This document shows, one piece after another, positions 17,273 to 25,887 of a stretch of DNA of 64,000 nucleotides. The translations under genes were made by a program, and so were the position numbers. The DNA is from Paractinoplanes ovalisporus (GTDB lineage Bacteria > Actinomycetota > Actinomycetes > Mycobacteriales > Micromonosporaceae). The stretch covers positions 173,748-237,747 of the forward strand of contig NZ_JAENHP010000016.1 in NCBI RefSeq assembly GCF_016834655.1. The letters are read 5' to 3'. The number at the start of each line of letters is the position of its first letter. Within the stretch, counting starts at the first letter, position 1. The notes under the pieces are model-generated. The model was not told where the DNA came from, made no database searches, and worked only from the letters and a program-made list of their open reading frames with translations.

Positions 17273-18181
17273 TCAAGGTGCGGGGAGGCGGGCGGATCGG
17301 GGCGGCTCCTGTCGCGGGTGACCGACGCGGAAGACGGCCAGGGGTGTCGCGCCGACCCGGGCACTCAGGCGGTCCGCGGTGACGGGGCAGTCGAGGAGCT
17401 GGCTGAGCGGGTGGACGGCCAGCCCGAACCGGGCCAGCAGCAGCCAGGTCCGCAGAAGGCGACGCCCCGCCTCCCGCCGATCGTCGAACGAGCCGGTCAG
17501 CACGAGCACGCTCCCGTCGTACCGGAGAAGATCGCGCCCACTCGCGGCCAGCAGGGCGGGCACCCCCGGGATCAGCCCGGAGACCCGCAGCGCGCCCGCC
17601 AGCACCCGCGCCTCGACGCGGCTCAGGCCGAGCGCGCGGTCGGTCAGCCCGTCGCGGTGGTAGCGCGGGTCGCGCGGGTCGAGCCGCAGCCAGTCGCGCA
17701 GCTCGCGGGCCACCGGCGGGGTCCCGAACATCCAGCGGTCGGCCACCTCCAGGTCGCCGGCCAGGTCGCGGCTGCGCACGTGCACGATCCCGGGTTCCAG
17801 GGCGGCGAGAATGACCAGATCCAAGAGCCCTTCCTCGTACGGCCCCCGAACGACCCGCCTCGCGTCGACGTCGGCCTGGTGGAAGATCGTCTCGTACGGC
17901 CGCTCGGCCGGCACCAGCCGGATCCGCCGCGGATCGCTGAGGTCGCAGCCGACGGCCAGGCCGGCCCCGGCCGCCACGATCAGGCAGGTCTCGGCGAACG
18001 CCCCCATGCCGAGCATCAGGTCGCGCCCGGTCGGGTCCGAGTCGGGCAGCGACCGCTGCGGGTCGACCCCGATGACGATCTCGTCGGCCCGGTAGTCGAT
18101 GGTCCACGGCTGGGTGTTGTGCGCGCTCGGCGCCCGCCGGAACAGCGATTCGTGGTCGCGCAGGACGGAGACCCAGCTCAT
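17273..18181 (-). CDS. Acg-family FMN-binding nitroreductase-like protein
   Basis: Protein of 302 residues with the hallmark RAPSAHNTQPW near residue 17, seen in the Acg/Rv3131-type nitroreductase-fold group, plus EVADRWMFGTPPVARELRDW and a C-terminal LARFGLAVHPLSQLL that matches the second half of the fold. Some Acg proteins bind FMN without reductase activity. Last gene of a four-gene operon; its start overlaps the GNAT gene stop by 4 bp (ATGA). In this setting it may carry out a redox step on the product of the ligase. Confidence 0.85.
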   Translation of the reverse strand: MSWVSVLRDHESLFRRAPSAHNTQPWTIDYRADEIVIGVDPQRSLPDSDPTGRDLMLGMGAFAETCLIVAAGAGLAVGCDLSDPRRIRLVPAERPYETIFHQADVDARRVVRGPYEEGLLDLVILAALEPGIVHVRSRDLAGDLEVADRWMFGTPPVARELRDWLRLDPRDPRYHRDGLTDRALGLSRVEARVLAGALRVSGLIPGVPALLAASGRDLLRYDGSVLVLTGSFDDRREAGRRLLRTWLLLARFGLAVHPLSQLLDCPVTADRLSARVGATPLAVFRVGHPRQEPPRSARLPAP

Positions 18182-19233
18182 GCCGTACCTCGCTGATAGA
18201 AGGTGTATCCGTGCAAGGGACGACCACCGGCCCGTCGGTAGGAGGCGGCCGAGGCGGCGTTGCCGCGTTCCACGAAGGTGCTGCGCAGCGTCCGGTAGCC
18301 GCCCGCCTCGAGGTTCCGGTGCACCTCACGGCTCAGCAGCGTCATGTAGCCCCGGCCCTGCGCCTCGGGCACGACGCCCTTGATGACCAGCACCGCGTCC
18401 CGGCGGTAGCGCGACCGGGTGGCGAGCAGACGCAGCTGTTCGACCGGTCCGAGCCGGCCGCCGGTGCGCATCAGGAACTCGGAGATGTCGGGGACGGCGA
18501 CCACGAACGCCACCGGACGGCCCGCCTTCTCGAGCCACAGCAGCAGCCCCTCGTCGAGCAGGAAGGCCAGGCCGTCGGTCTGCTCGGCGAGCTGGCCGGC
18601 CGAGATCTCGGTGTAGTAGCCGAGCTGCGCGAAGCTCGCGTTGAGCATCTCGCGCAGAATCGGCAGCTGGTGACGGAACCCGCGGCGGGAGCCGTGCCGG
18701 ATCACCAGCTGCTCGGCGGCGATCCGGCGGTCGTCGAACGTGTAGGCGGCGGCCGAGCCCGCCACGTCCACCGCCCAGGTGTCGGCCTCGAACCGGCGGG
18801 TGAAGCCGTGCCGCTCGTACATGTCCGGGTAGTACGCCGGGTTCCAGGCCGAGTCGACGAAGCCCCGCGACTCGAAGCCGCTCGTGATGACGCCGCCGGT
18901 CTGGTTCGGCAGCAACGCCACCGGCCCGAACAGCTCGCGCCCTTCGGCCTCGCGGGTCACGACATCCAGCAGCGCCTCGAAGACGGCGTCGTCGTCGGTG
19001 AACTCGGTGTGCCCGAAAAGCTGGTAGGCGCCGAAGGCGGGATCGCGGTGCGTGCTCGTGCGACCGACCACCCGGCCGCGGCGGTCGCGCACGACATGGA
19101 GCGAAGCGGTCCGCGCATGGCGGGCGATGACGGGCGCGGGCAGTGGCACGTAGAGGTCGCGGGGATGCAGCCGCAGCGGCAGCTCGCAGAACTCGCGGAG
19201 GTCGGCCCGGGTGCGTACGGGAAAGGTCTTCAT
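18178..19233 (-). CDS. Double-GNAT acyltransferase-like protein
   Basis: Protein of 351 residues that looks like two GNAT halves. The first half has the pattern of the 370-residue N-acyltransferase group (LRLHPRDLYVPLP, RRGRVVGRTSTHRDP, FGPVALLPNQTGG, WNPAYYPDMYERHGF). The second contains a normal GNAT motif A (VLVIKGVVPEAQGRGYMTLL) and RRAGGRPLHGYTFYQ at the end. ATG start at 19233 overlaps the upstream gene by 4 bp. It could transfer an activated acyl group to an amine, which fits the ligase encoded in the same operon. Confidence 0.82.
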   Translation of the reverse strand: MKTFPVRTRADLREFCELPLRLHPRDLYVPLPAPVIARHARTASLHVVRDRRGRVVGRTSTHRDPAFGAYQLFGHTEFTDDDAVFEALLDVVTREAEGRELFGPVALLPNQTGGVITSGFESRGFVDSAWNPAYYPDMYERHGFTRRFEADTWAVDVAGSAAAYTFDDRRIAAEQLVIRHGSRRGFRHQLPILREMLNASFAQLGYYTEISAGQLAEQTDGLAFLLDEGLLLWLEKAGRPVAFVVAVPDISEFLMRTGGRLGPVEQLRLLATRSRYRRDAVLVIKGVVPEAQGRGYMTLLSREVHRNLEAGGYRTLRSTFVERGNAASAASYRRAGGRPLHGYTFYQRGTA

Positions 19234-19676
19234 CGTCTGTGCACCGGCGGGCCGGCCGACTCGGTGGACAGGGGCGTCCAGGTCGGCATGTGCGACATGC
19301 TGCCGTCCTCGGCCCGCCACGTGCCGTTGCTGTAGCCGTGCGGCTGGGCGGTGAACAGCCGGATGAAGCCGGCGGTGGCGTTGGTCGCGCCCTCGTCGGT
19401 GAGCCAGCACATCAGGTCGCGGTGGTGGCGGCTGCGGGCGAACTTGAGCATGGCGTCCTGGTCTTCGAAGAACGCGATGGTGCCGATCGTGTACGGGAAC
19501 TGGTAGTACACGGTGTGCCAGCGGTAGCCGGACATCCGCTTCATCTGGCGCACCATCGGGAACCAGGTGCGGATGGTGTGCCACATGGCGAGCGGCCCGG
19601 AATACTTCGTGGCCCCGATGAACATGGCGGTCGCCTGCCCCTGCGGCGGCGCGGCGCTGAAGTCGGTGGTCCTCAT
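19230..19676 (-). CDS. Alpha/beta-barrel, monooxygenase-like protein
   Basis: Protein of 148 residues with the look of a dimeric ferredoxin-like barrel as in DUF4188/spheroidene-monooxygenase-like proteins: WHTIRTWFPMVRQMKRMSGY, YQFPYTIGTIAFFEDQDAML and ARSRHHRDLMCWL. Known relatives bind haem or act on small ligands; for this one the reaction is unknown. It overlaps both neighbours by 4 bp, so it belongs firmly to the ligase operon. Assignment to the exact family is tentative. Confidence 0.65.
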   Translation of the reverse strand: MRTTDFSAAPPQGQATAMFIGATKYSGPLAMWHTIRTWFPMVRQMKRMSGYRWHTVYYQFPYTIGTIAFFEDQDAMLKFARSRHHRDLMCWLTDEGATNATAGFIRLFTAQPHGYSNGTWRAEDGSMSHMPTWTPLSTESAGPPVHRR

Positions 19677-21214
19677 GCGGCCTGTCCTTTGATCAGATAG
19701 ACGTTCTTGAGCTGGGCCGACGAGCCGGCGAACGGGCCCGTGCCGTGGTCGTGGACGGTGACGCGCAGGTCGGCGGCGGACGGGTCCTCGGCGAGGGATT
19801 CGGCGAAGTCGCGGCTCGACCGGGTCAGATGGGCCAGCACACCGGCCCGGCAGGCGTCGGCCAGCAGATCCCGTTGCGCGGCCTCCGGGCGTACGGAGGA
19901 ACGCAGTTGAAGGTGGACGGTGGGACGGCTCTCCAGGTCGGCGCCCTGGACCAGCTCGAGACAGAAACCTTCGAGCATGTGCGCGTACGGGTTCCCGTCG
20001 TACAGCCCGTACTCGATGTCCTGGGGGTAGATGTTGGCCCCCATGTACGAGATCGTGCTGTCCTTGCGCCCGAACAGGAACAGCAGCGGCAGGCGCATGC
20101 CGTCGGCCCGCATCGCCACCTCGGCCTCGGCCCGGGCCGCCGGATCGGTGATGGCCGCCAGCACCTCGGGCATCGTGGCCAACCGGCCCTCGTCGCCGAT
20201 GTTGTAGCGCACCTTCGGGTTCACCACCGAGGTCGAGTTGATCGTGCAGAGGATCTCGTGGCCGGCGGTGGTCTCGAGGTAGGTCTCGAGCGGGTTGTAC
20301 TGGAACACCATCGGCAGCCGTTCCTCACCCGGCCCGAGCAGGCGGGCGCGCAGCTCGGCGTCGGTGCGCAGCCGGCGCCGGACCCAGACGCTGAAGTCGG
20401 TCTCGCCGGCCATGCCGATGGTGAGGTCGCTGGCGCCGTAGCCGGAGCGGACCTTGCGGAACCGCTTCTCCAGATAGTCGCGCAGGGCCTCGGTCATGCC
20501 CTCGCCGCCGACCAGGCCGGAGATGCGGTATTCGGCCCACGGGAACTGCTCGGCGTCGAGCTCGTCGAGCAGGCGCTTGAGGAACGGCGGGTACGCGGTG
20601 ACCACGTACTCGAAACCGGGTCCGAAGTGCCGCAGCGTGTCGACGATCTTGCGGATGTCGGGGCCGGTGTTCTTGACCATCGCGATCCGGGACATCGCGA
20701 TGCCGGTGTTGGTGCCGGTCGCCCACGCCCCCATCGAGTAGGCGTTGATGACGAACCGCCGCTTCGCGGGAAAGATCATGGTGGCGTACGCGGCCAGGTT
20801 GCGATGCACCGAGGCCAGCTCGGCCCGGCTGCGGACCCAGTTGAACGGCTGCCCCGACGACCCCGACGACTCGTCGACCACGCTGCCGGCGACCTCGAAG
20901 CGGCCGTTGCGGCACCGCTCGTGCTCCGGGTAGCCCCGCACATAGTCGGCTTTGCCGGTGGGTGGGTAGCTCTCCAGGTCGAACCAGCGGAACTCCCAGC
21001 CCCGGCGACGCAGGAAATCGCCGTACGCGGGCACGTCGAGCGCCGCGAACTGGCAGGTCATCCAGGCGTTGAGGCGGGCGAATCCGGCCATGCGGGGGTG
21101 GTAGTGGCGGGCCATCAAGCGCCACACCGCCGGGTGCAGCCGATAGAGGCCGTAGATGCCGCTGAGCGCGTAGCTGACGAGCCGGAGCGTCCATTGCCGG
21201 AAGGTCGAGATCAC
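19673..21214 (-). CDS. PaaK/LuxE-like adenylate-forming ligase
   Basis: Protein of 513 residues in the phenylacetate-CoA ligase/CapK group. ATP loop ESSGSSGQPFNW (about residue 116), GYGASDLTIG (motif A5-like), YNIGDEGRLA (motif A7-like, ribose contact) and GRKDSTISYMGANIYPQDIE (hinge and C-terminal lid) are all present. The N-terminal 35 residues are amphipathic and may touch the membrane. It would activate a carboxylic acid as adenylate. First gene of the operon; no acyl carrier protein is nearby. A GTG start at 21214 is assumed. Confidence 0.85.
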   Translation of the reverse strand: MISTFRQWTLRLVSYALSGIYGLYRLHPAVWRLMARHYHPRMAGFARLNAWMTCQFAALDVPAYGDFLRRRGWEFRWFDLESYPPTGKADYVRGYPEHERCRNGRFEVAGSVVDESSGSSGQPFNWVRSRAELASVHRNLAAYATMIFPAKRRFVINAYSMGAWATGTNTGIAMSRIAMVKNTGPDIRKIVDTLRHFGPGFEYVVTAYPPFLKRLLDELDAEQFPWAEYRISGLVGGEGMTEALRDYLEKRFRKVRSGYGASDLTIGMAGETDFSVWVRRRLRTDAELRARLLGPGEERLPMVFQYNPLETYLETTAGHEILCTINSTSVVNPKVRYNIGDEGRLATMPEVLAAITDPAARAEAEVAMRADGMRLPLLFLFGRKDSTISYMGANIYPQDIEYGLYDGNPYAHMLEGFCLELVQGADLESRPTVHLQLRSSVRPEAAQRDLLADACRAGVLAHLTRSSRDFAESLAEDPSAADLRVTVHDHGTGPFAGSSAQLKNVYLIKGQAA

Positions 21215-21290
21215 GGGATAGACGCTATGAACTCCCAGCTCGCGGGTGATCCTGGCGGCTACTCAACCCGTCTGAGTACGCGGCCTCAGC

Positions 21291-22130
21291 TCAGCTCAGG
21301 GCGGCCGCCTGGATGTCGACGTTGCCGCACGTGGGGTGGTGCTGGACGGCGTTGACCCAGGTGACCCGGAGCGTCTCGCCGGCCGGGGCGCGGAACTTCA
21401 GGATGAAGACGGCGGTGCCGTTCGTCTGCGGGTTCTCCAGCGTGGCGGTCACGGTCCGCCCGGCCAGGGTGGCCGTCAGCTGACCCTTGGCCGCCCAGAC
21501 CCCGGCGTAGAGGCGCAAGGTCCGGATCGCCGGGGCCGCCGACACCGAGACGGCGAAGCTGCCGCCCGGCTGGCAGACGTAGAGCCCGGTCGGGGACGGC
21601 CCGGTCGCGGCCGTCGGGGCGCCACCGGTCCAGGTGAAGCTCTGCGGGTTGTTGTCGTACCGGTTGTGGCCGCCGGTGATGTCCAGGTCCTTGATCTCGC
21701 CGGTGCCGCCGCTGCGCCGGTTGACCGAGCCGGGGTCGGCCAGTCCCCAGTGCACCCAGTCGCGGGCGCCCTGGGCGGCCAGATCGACGACGGCTGGGAC
21801 GTCCTGCTGGGTGACGGTCAGGGCCGGCGTGACCGCGGGCTTCCGCGTGGCGGGCGGCGTTGTCCGCTTGCGGGCCGGCGTGGTGGCGGCGGGGGTGGGC
21901 GTCGGATCTTCGGAAGGCGGTTCGGACGCATCGGGTACCGACAGCGGCGGCGGGTTCCACACCCCGGGCAGCGCGGCCGGTGACGGTTTCTCGCCGGGCT
22001 CACGGGTGAGGACCACGAACAGCGCGGTCGCCCCGATCAGCACGACGCTGACAGCCACGGCGATCCTCAGGGTCATGCGGGCCCGGCGGGTGCCGGCGCT
22101 CGGCTCGTCGTCGTCGCGGTGTGATGCCAC
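21291..22130 (-). CDS. Membrane-anchored protein with extracellular beta-sandwich domain
   Basis: Protein of 279 residues: short cytoplasmic start, one membrane helix (about residues 22-43), a Pro/Thr-rich stalk to about residue 100, then a 175-residue domain starting VVDLAAQGARDWVHWGLADP and ending TCGNVDIQAAAL. I recognise this domain from other actinobacterial surface proteins, where it behaves as a beta-sandwich, often in carbohydrate-related settings; binding partner unknown. GTG start. Divergent from the I36-like inhibitor gene. Confidence 0.75.
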   Translation of the reverse strand: MASHRDDDEPSAGTRRARMTLRIAVAVSVVLIGATALFVVLTREPGEKPSPAALPGVWNPPPLSVPDASEPPSEDPTPTPAATTPARKRTTPPATRKPAVTPALTVTQQDVPAVVDLAAQGARDWVHWGLADPGSVNRRSGGTGEIKDLDITGGHNRYDNNPQSFTWTGGAPTAATGPSPTGLYVCQPGGSFAVSVSAAPAIRTLRLYAGVWAAKGQLTATLAGRTVTATLENPQTNGTAVFILKFRAPAGETLRVTWVNAVQHHPTCGNVDIQAAALS

Positions 22131-22219
22131 GGAGTACCTCAGTCATGTCGCCCGGCGTTCCGGCGAGTCAGCGTACAGACACCGTCAGTCAGTCGATAGA
22201 CCCATGTGAACGTTCCCGC

Positions 22220-22268
22220 GATTGTCCGGCGTTGTTTGTCTGATCACCGCGCCAAGGGCCGGACAATC
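22220..22268. promoter_or_regulatory. 11-bp inverted repeat with 27-bp spacer
   Basis: GATTGTCCGGC at 22220-22230 is exactly mirrored by GCCGGACAATC at 22258-22268, ending 52 bp before the inhibitor gene start. Centre-to-centre distance is 38 bp. It may be a looped operator or a hairpin in the 5' leader. Confidence 0.5.
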
Positions 22269-22320
22269 CCCCGGCCGCTAGACAGAGATCCGTCCAAGGC
22301 TCATCGAGAAGGGACCGACC

Positions 22321-22728
22321 ATGAGACGGATCGTCATGGTGTTCATCGCCTGCCTGAGCGTGCTGGGGGTGGCCCTGTCCGCGGCCCCGGCCGGGGCCGC
22401 CGGCAAGAACGAACTGGAAATCAGCAGGCTGGCCGTGGCCGACTGGGACTGCACGGCCGGCTACTCCTGCTACTACGACTCCGTCGGCGGCCGCGACAAG
22501 CTGTTCCGCGCCGAACGCTGCGGCCAGCACGACCTCCGGGGCGGCCCCTACCAGAACCGCATCAACTCGATCGCCAACTACGGCGCCAAGATCGTCTATG
22601 TGTACGCCTACGACGTCGAAGCACGCACCTGGCACCGCAAGGGCTGGGTCCAACCGGGCCAGCGCGGCAACCTGCCCGACATGCCGGGCGACCCGATCTC
22701 GATCGACATGATCAACATCATTTGCTGA
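22321..22728 (+). CDS. Secreted peptidase-inhibitor I36/crystallin-like protein
   Basis: Secreted protein of 135 residues with a clean signal peptide (cut near PAGAAG, residue 27). The mature part contains CTAGYSCYYDSVGG, the motif of the I36 (Streptomyces metalloprotease inhibitor-like, beta/gamma-crystallin fold) family, and RINSIANYG. Cys pairs fit disulphides. The start ATG has GAGAAGGGA 7 bp upstream. A terminator hairpin follows directly. Possible role: protection against the organism's own secreted peptidases; target unknown. Confidence 0.82.
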   Translation: MRRIVMVFIACLSVLGVALSAAPAGAAGKNELEISRLAVADWDCTAGYSCYYDSVGGRDKLFRAERCGQHDLRGGPYQNRINSIANYGAKIVYVYAYDVEARTWHRKGWVQPGQRGNLPDMPGDPISIDMINIIC

Positions 22729-22734
22729 CGTCAG

Positions 22735-22757
22735 GCCGCCCGGCCCAGCCGGGCGGC
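22735..22757 (+). terminator. Rho-independent-like terminator
   Basis: GCCGCCCGG, loop CCCAG, CCGGGCGGC, then a pyrimidine-rich TCCACCTTTCC. It begins 6 bp after the inhibitor gene stop. Confidence 0.8.
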
Positions 22758-22919
22758 TCCACCTTTCCGCTCATCCGATCGGTCAGCTTTCCCCGCCGAA
22801 CGTAGGTCCGCCCACCGAAAGGAAATACGCCGGACAACGCGCATTTAACATCGGATCCGCCGTGCCGGATTTCCGGTTTCCGGCGTTTCCGCAAATGCAT
22901 TCCTATTCGGAGATTCTTC

Positions 22920-23525
22920 ATGTTCAAACCCGCGCTGCGCCTGCTGATCGGTGCCGCTGTCCTGGTTGCCGGAGTCGCTGTTCCCGCCGGAGCCTCCTGG
23001 GCGAATCCGGGAATTCGTTATATCGGTCCGTCGTCGCACTACGCCAATCCGCCGGACGGTGTCCGCTGTGTTCAGGAGGTCGTCGGCCTGGCCCAGGACG
23101 GGCAGTTCGGAGACCAGACCTATGCCGCCGTCCGCAACTGGCAGGCCGCGAAAACCATGATGGCGGACGGCATTGTCGGGCCCGACACCGGCGACCAGAT
23201 GATCATGGCGTTGCCGGAGAGCCGCCGCTTCTTCTGCGCCCGGTTCATGCCGACGACCTTCTTCCTGATGGACGACTCCGGCAACACGCCGGAGGGTGGT
23301 GTCGTGACCAGCTCGACCCGCCCGGACGACGCGGGCGAAGCGGTGGAGCTGGGGCAACCGGTCGGCAAGTGCCTGATCAAGAACCTGGTCAGCCAGTTCG
23401 GCGGGGCCGGACGCGTGTTCAAGGTGGTCTGGAAGCGACGCCTTCCGTCGCGGGAGGAGTGGCTGGCAGCACCCAACCCAGTCGTCCTCGGGGGCAAAGT
23501 TCTCTGGTGCTCGCTGATGGGCTGA
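22920..23525 (+). CDS. Secreted protein with peptidoglycan-binding domain
   Basis: Secreted protein of 201 residues. The signal peptide ends near ASWANP (residue 30). Residues 48-95 form a PG_binding_1 module (VRCVQEVVGLAQDGQFGDQT and ADGIVGPDTGDQM). The remaining 100 residues (from FFCARFMPTTFF) are not recognised and contain cysteines that may pair with those in the module. ATG at 22920 is preceded by a GGAG site. It may anchor to cell wall; no enzymatic domain is visible. Confidence 0.8.
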   Translation: MFKPALRLLIGAAVLVAGVAVPAGASWANPGIRYIGPSSHYANPPDGVRCVQEVVGLAQDGQFGDQTYAAVRNWQAAKTMMADGIVGPDTGDQMIMALPESRRFFCARFMPTTFFLMDDSGNTPEGGVVTSSTRPDDAGEAVELGQPVGKCLIKNLVSQFGGAGRVFKVVWKRRLPSREEWLAAPNPVVLGGKVLWCSLMG

Positions 23526-23628
23526 GGCCGGCATCCGGTGGCGGTTCCCGGTGACGCCCTGGGCGGCTGGCCGCTGCCGCGCGCTCACCACACGCTAGTT
23601 TGGGGCACCCGAAACAGAGGAGAGCGCC

Positions 23629-24210
23629 GTGGGCAAGGTGGTCATGTACAGCTCGGTCTCGGTGGACGGCTTCATCGCCGACGACCACGACCAGCCGGGA
23701 CCGCTGTTCGACTGGTTGACCAGCGGTGACGTGCCGTTGGACGAGAGCGGCGTGCTGAAGGTGTCGCAGACCTCCTACGACCACACCCGGGCCTACTGGG
23801 ACCAGATCGGGGTGACCGTCGCCGGTCGCCACGTCTTCGACATGACCGACGGCTGGGACGGCAAGCCTCCGGGCGGGATCGACCACGTGGTCGTCGTGAC
23901 GCACCGGCCGGCGCCCGAGGGCTGGGACCCCGGGGCGCCGTTCCACTTCGTCGACGGCGTCGAGGCGGCCGTGGCCAAGGCGCAGGAGCTGGCCGGTGAC
24001 CGCCTGGTCGAGGTCGCGGCGGGTGACGTCGGGGGCCAGGCGCTGGCCGCGGGCCTGGTCGACGAGGTGCGCATGGACGTCGTGCCGGTCGTGTTCGGCT
24101 CGGGCAAGCGCTTCTTCGGCTCGGTCGACGCGCAGCACCTGCTGGAAGACCCCGACGTGGTGATCCAGGGCAACCGGGTGCTCCACGTGCGATATCGGGT
24201 GCGCCGCTGA
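23629..24210 (+). CDS. Dihydrofolate reductase-fold protein (RibD C-terminal type)
   Basis: Protein of 193 residues of the RibD_C/YyaP group: KVVMYSSVSVDGFIADDHDQ at the N terminus, VTVAGRHVFDMTDGW, VVEVAAG-like nucleotide loop (VEVAAGDVGGQAL) and DEVRMDVVPVVFGSGKRFF near the end. It probably reduces a small substrate with NADPH. GTG start after a GGAGAG ribosome site. Single gene between a secreted protein and phospholipase D. Confidence 0.9.
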   Translation: MGKVVMYSSVSVDGFIADDHDQPGPLFDWLTSGDVPLDESGVLKVSQTSYDHTRAYWDQIGVTVAGRHVFDMTDGWDGKPPGGIDHVVVVTHRPAPEGWDPGAPFHFVDGVEAAVAKAQELAGDRLVEVAAGDVGGQALAAGLVDEVRMDVVPVVFGSGKRFFGSVDAQHLLEDPDVVIQGNRVLHVRYRVRR

Positions 24211-24252
24211 CGGGTCTGGCCCCGGGCCGGGGACATCCGGTGTAATCACCGC

Positions 24253-25887
24253 ATGCCGCACGCGTCATTGAGTGATCTGATCGGCCGCTATCTGCCGCCG
24301 GCCACCGAGGCGTGCCCGACGTTCACCGAGAACTCGCTGTTCGAGCCGATCGTCGACGGCGTCACCTACTTCACCGAACTGGCCGCGCACATGGAGGCCC
24401 TCGGGCCCGGTGACGCCGTCTACATCGCCGGCTACCAGGCCGACCCGCAGCTCGACCTCACCGGTCGGGTGGCCGGCGAGACCGGGTTCCGGCCCTTCAC
24501 CGACGTGCTGGCCGAGAAGGCCGCGGGCGGCACCGACGTACGGATCGTGCTCAGCGCGGCCGAGTTCTCCGGTGGAGTGCCGTGGCTGCCGGTCGGGCCG
24601 TTCCGGGCCAACACCCTGGCCGCGCGGGTGATCCGGGCGTGGAAGCCCTCGACCCGCGACGTGGCGACGCCGCCGCTGGAGGACCGGGTGCTGCTCGACT
24701 GGTCGGGACCGGTGCTCGGCTCCAACCACCAGAAGCTGGTGGTGTTCAGCCACGGCGGCGTTCTCACCGCGTACGTGGGCGGGCTTGATCTCTCCCCCAC
24801 CCGCTTCGACCACTCACCCCACCATCGGCTCAAGCTCGGCGAGCACCGGTGGGGATGGCACGACGCGGCGGCGCGGCTGCACGGCCCGGCCGCCGTACGC
24901 GTAAGGGAGACGTTCCAGTTCCGGTGGCAGAACACGGCCGCCCTGCCGCCCCGGCAGATCGCCAAGAATCTGCCGCCGGAGTATTTCCACCTGCCCAGCG
25001 GCGGGTTCACCTGGCTCAACCCGGTCGATCCGCCGCGCGATCTGCCGCCGGTGACCGCGCAGCCCGAGCACCCGGCCGAGGGAACCGCGGTGCAGGTGGT
25101 GCGCTCCTACCGGCCGTGGTCGCTCTATCGGCATCGCGCGTGGCACCGGATGCGGCGGGCCAACGTGGTGCGGGCCGGCATCCAGGAGATCTACCACGCG
25201 ATGACCACCGCCATCGGGGCCGCCGAGCGCTACATCTACCTCGAGGATCAGTATTTCCACGAGTCCCCCGGCGGCGACCCGAGGTTCCAGCTCTACGGCC
25301 AGCTGCGGTCGGCCGCCCGGCGCGGCGTCAAGATAATCCTGATCGGGTCCGGCCGGCGTGACCCGGCCGACGGCGGCGACAGCACGGTCCACCCGGTGAT
25401 CACCCACGACCTGCGGTGGCGGGTGCTGGCCCGGCTGCCGGTGGCCGCGCGCCGCAACGTGGTCATGTACCGCGTCGACAACCTGACCGTGCACACCAAG
25501 CTGATGCTGGTCGACGACGTGTTCGCCAGCATCGGCTCGGCCAACTTCTTCAGCCGCTCGATGGTGGGCACCGACAGCGAGATCACCTCGACGTTCGTCA
25601 CCACCGGTTCCCTCGTACGGGATCTGCGCGTCAAGCTGTGGGCCGAGCACCTGCGCACGCCGCTGGACGAGCGGCTCGCGCCCGCCATGGCCGACCTGGA
25701 CACCGCCCTGGGCATCTGGCGCCGCGAGTGGTTGCCCGACGGCCACCCGCCCGAGACGTGGCGCCGGCCCGGGCTGCCGGCGGGTTTCGCTCCGTCCGAG
25801 TGGGCGCTGACGCCGGCCCGCTACTCCCCCGCCGTCTGGCACCGCGAGCGCAAGACCGCTAGGTGGGGGCGCCCTGGCTCGGGGTGA
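24253..25887 (+). CDS. Phospholipase D family protein
   Basis: Cytoplasmic or membrane-associated protein of 544 residues with two HKD motifs: NHQKLVVFSHGGVLTAYVGG (around residue 158) and VHTKLMLVDDVFASIGSANF (around residue 416). Spacing between the motifs fits PLD/cardiolipin-synthase-like phosphatidyltransferases. No signal peptide is seen. Its last 29 bp overlap the tail-repeat end of the convergent AraC gene. Substrate may be phospholipid or another phosphodiester. Confidence 0.9.
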   Translation: MPHASLSDLIGRYLPPATEACPTFTENSLFEPIVDGVTYFTELAAHMEALGPGDAVYIAGYQADPQLDLTGRVAGETGFRPFTDVLAEKAAGGTDVRIVLSAAEFSGGVPWLPVGPFRANTLAARVIRAWKPSTRDVATPPLEDRVLLDWSGPVLGSNHQKLVVFSHGGVLTAYVGGLDLSPTRFDHSPHHRLKLGEHRWGWHDAAARLHGPAAVRVRETFQFRWQNTAALPPRQIAKNLPPEYFHLPSGGFTWLNPVDPPRDLPPVTAQPEHPAEGTAVQVVRSYRPWSLYRHRAWHRMRRANVVRAGIQEIYHAMTTAIGAAERYIYLEDQYFHESPGGDPRFQLYGQLRSAARRGVKIILIGSGRRDPADGGDSTVHPVITHDLRWRVLARLPVAARRNVVMYRVDNLTVHTKLMLVDDVFASIGSANFFSRSMVGTDSEITSTFVTTGSLVRDLRVKLWAEHLRTPLDERLAPAMADLDTALGIWRREWLPDGHPPETWRRPGLPAGFAPSEWALTPARYSPAVWHRERKTARWGRPGSG

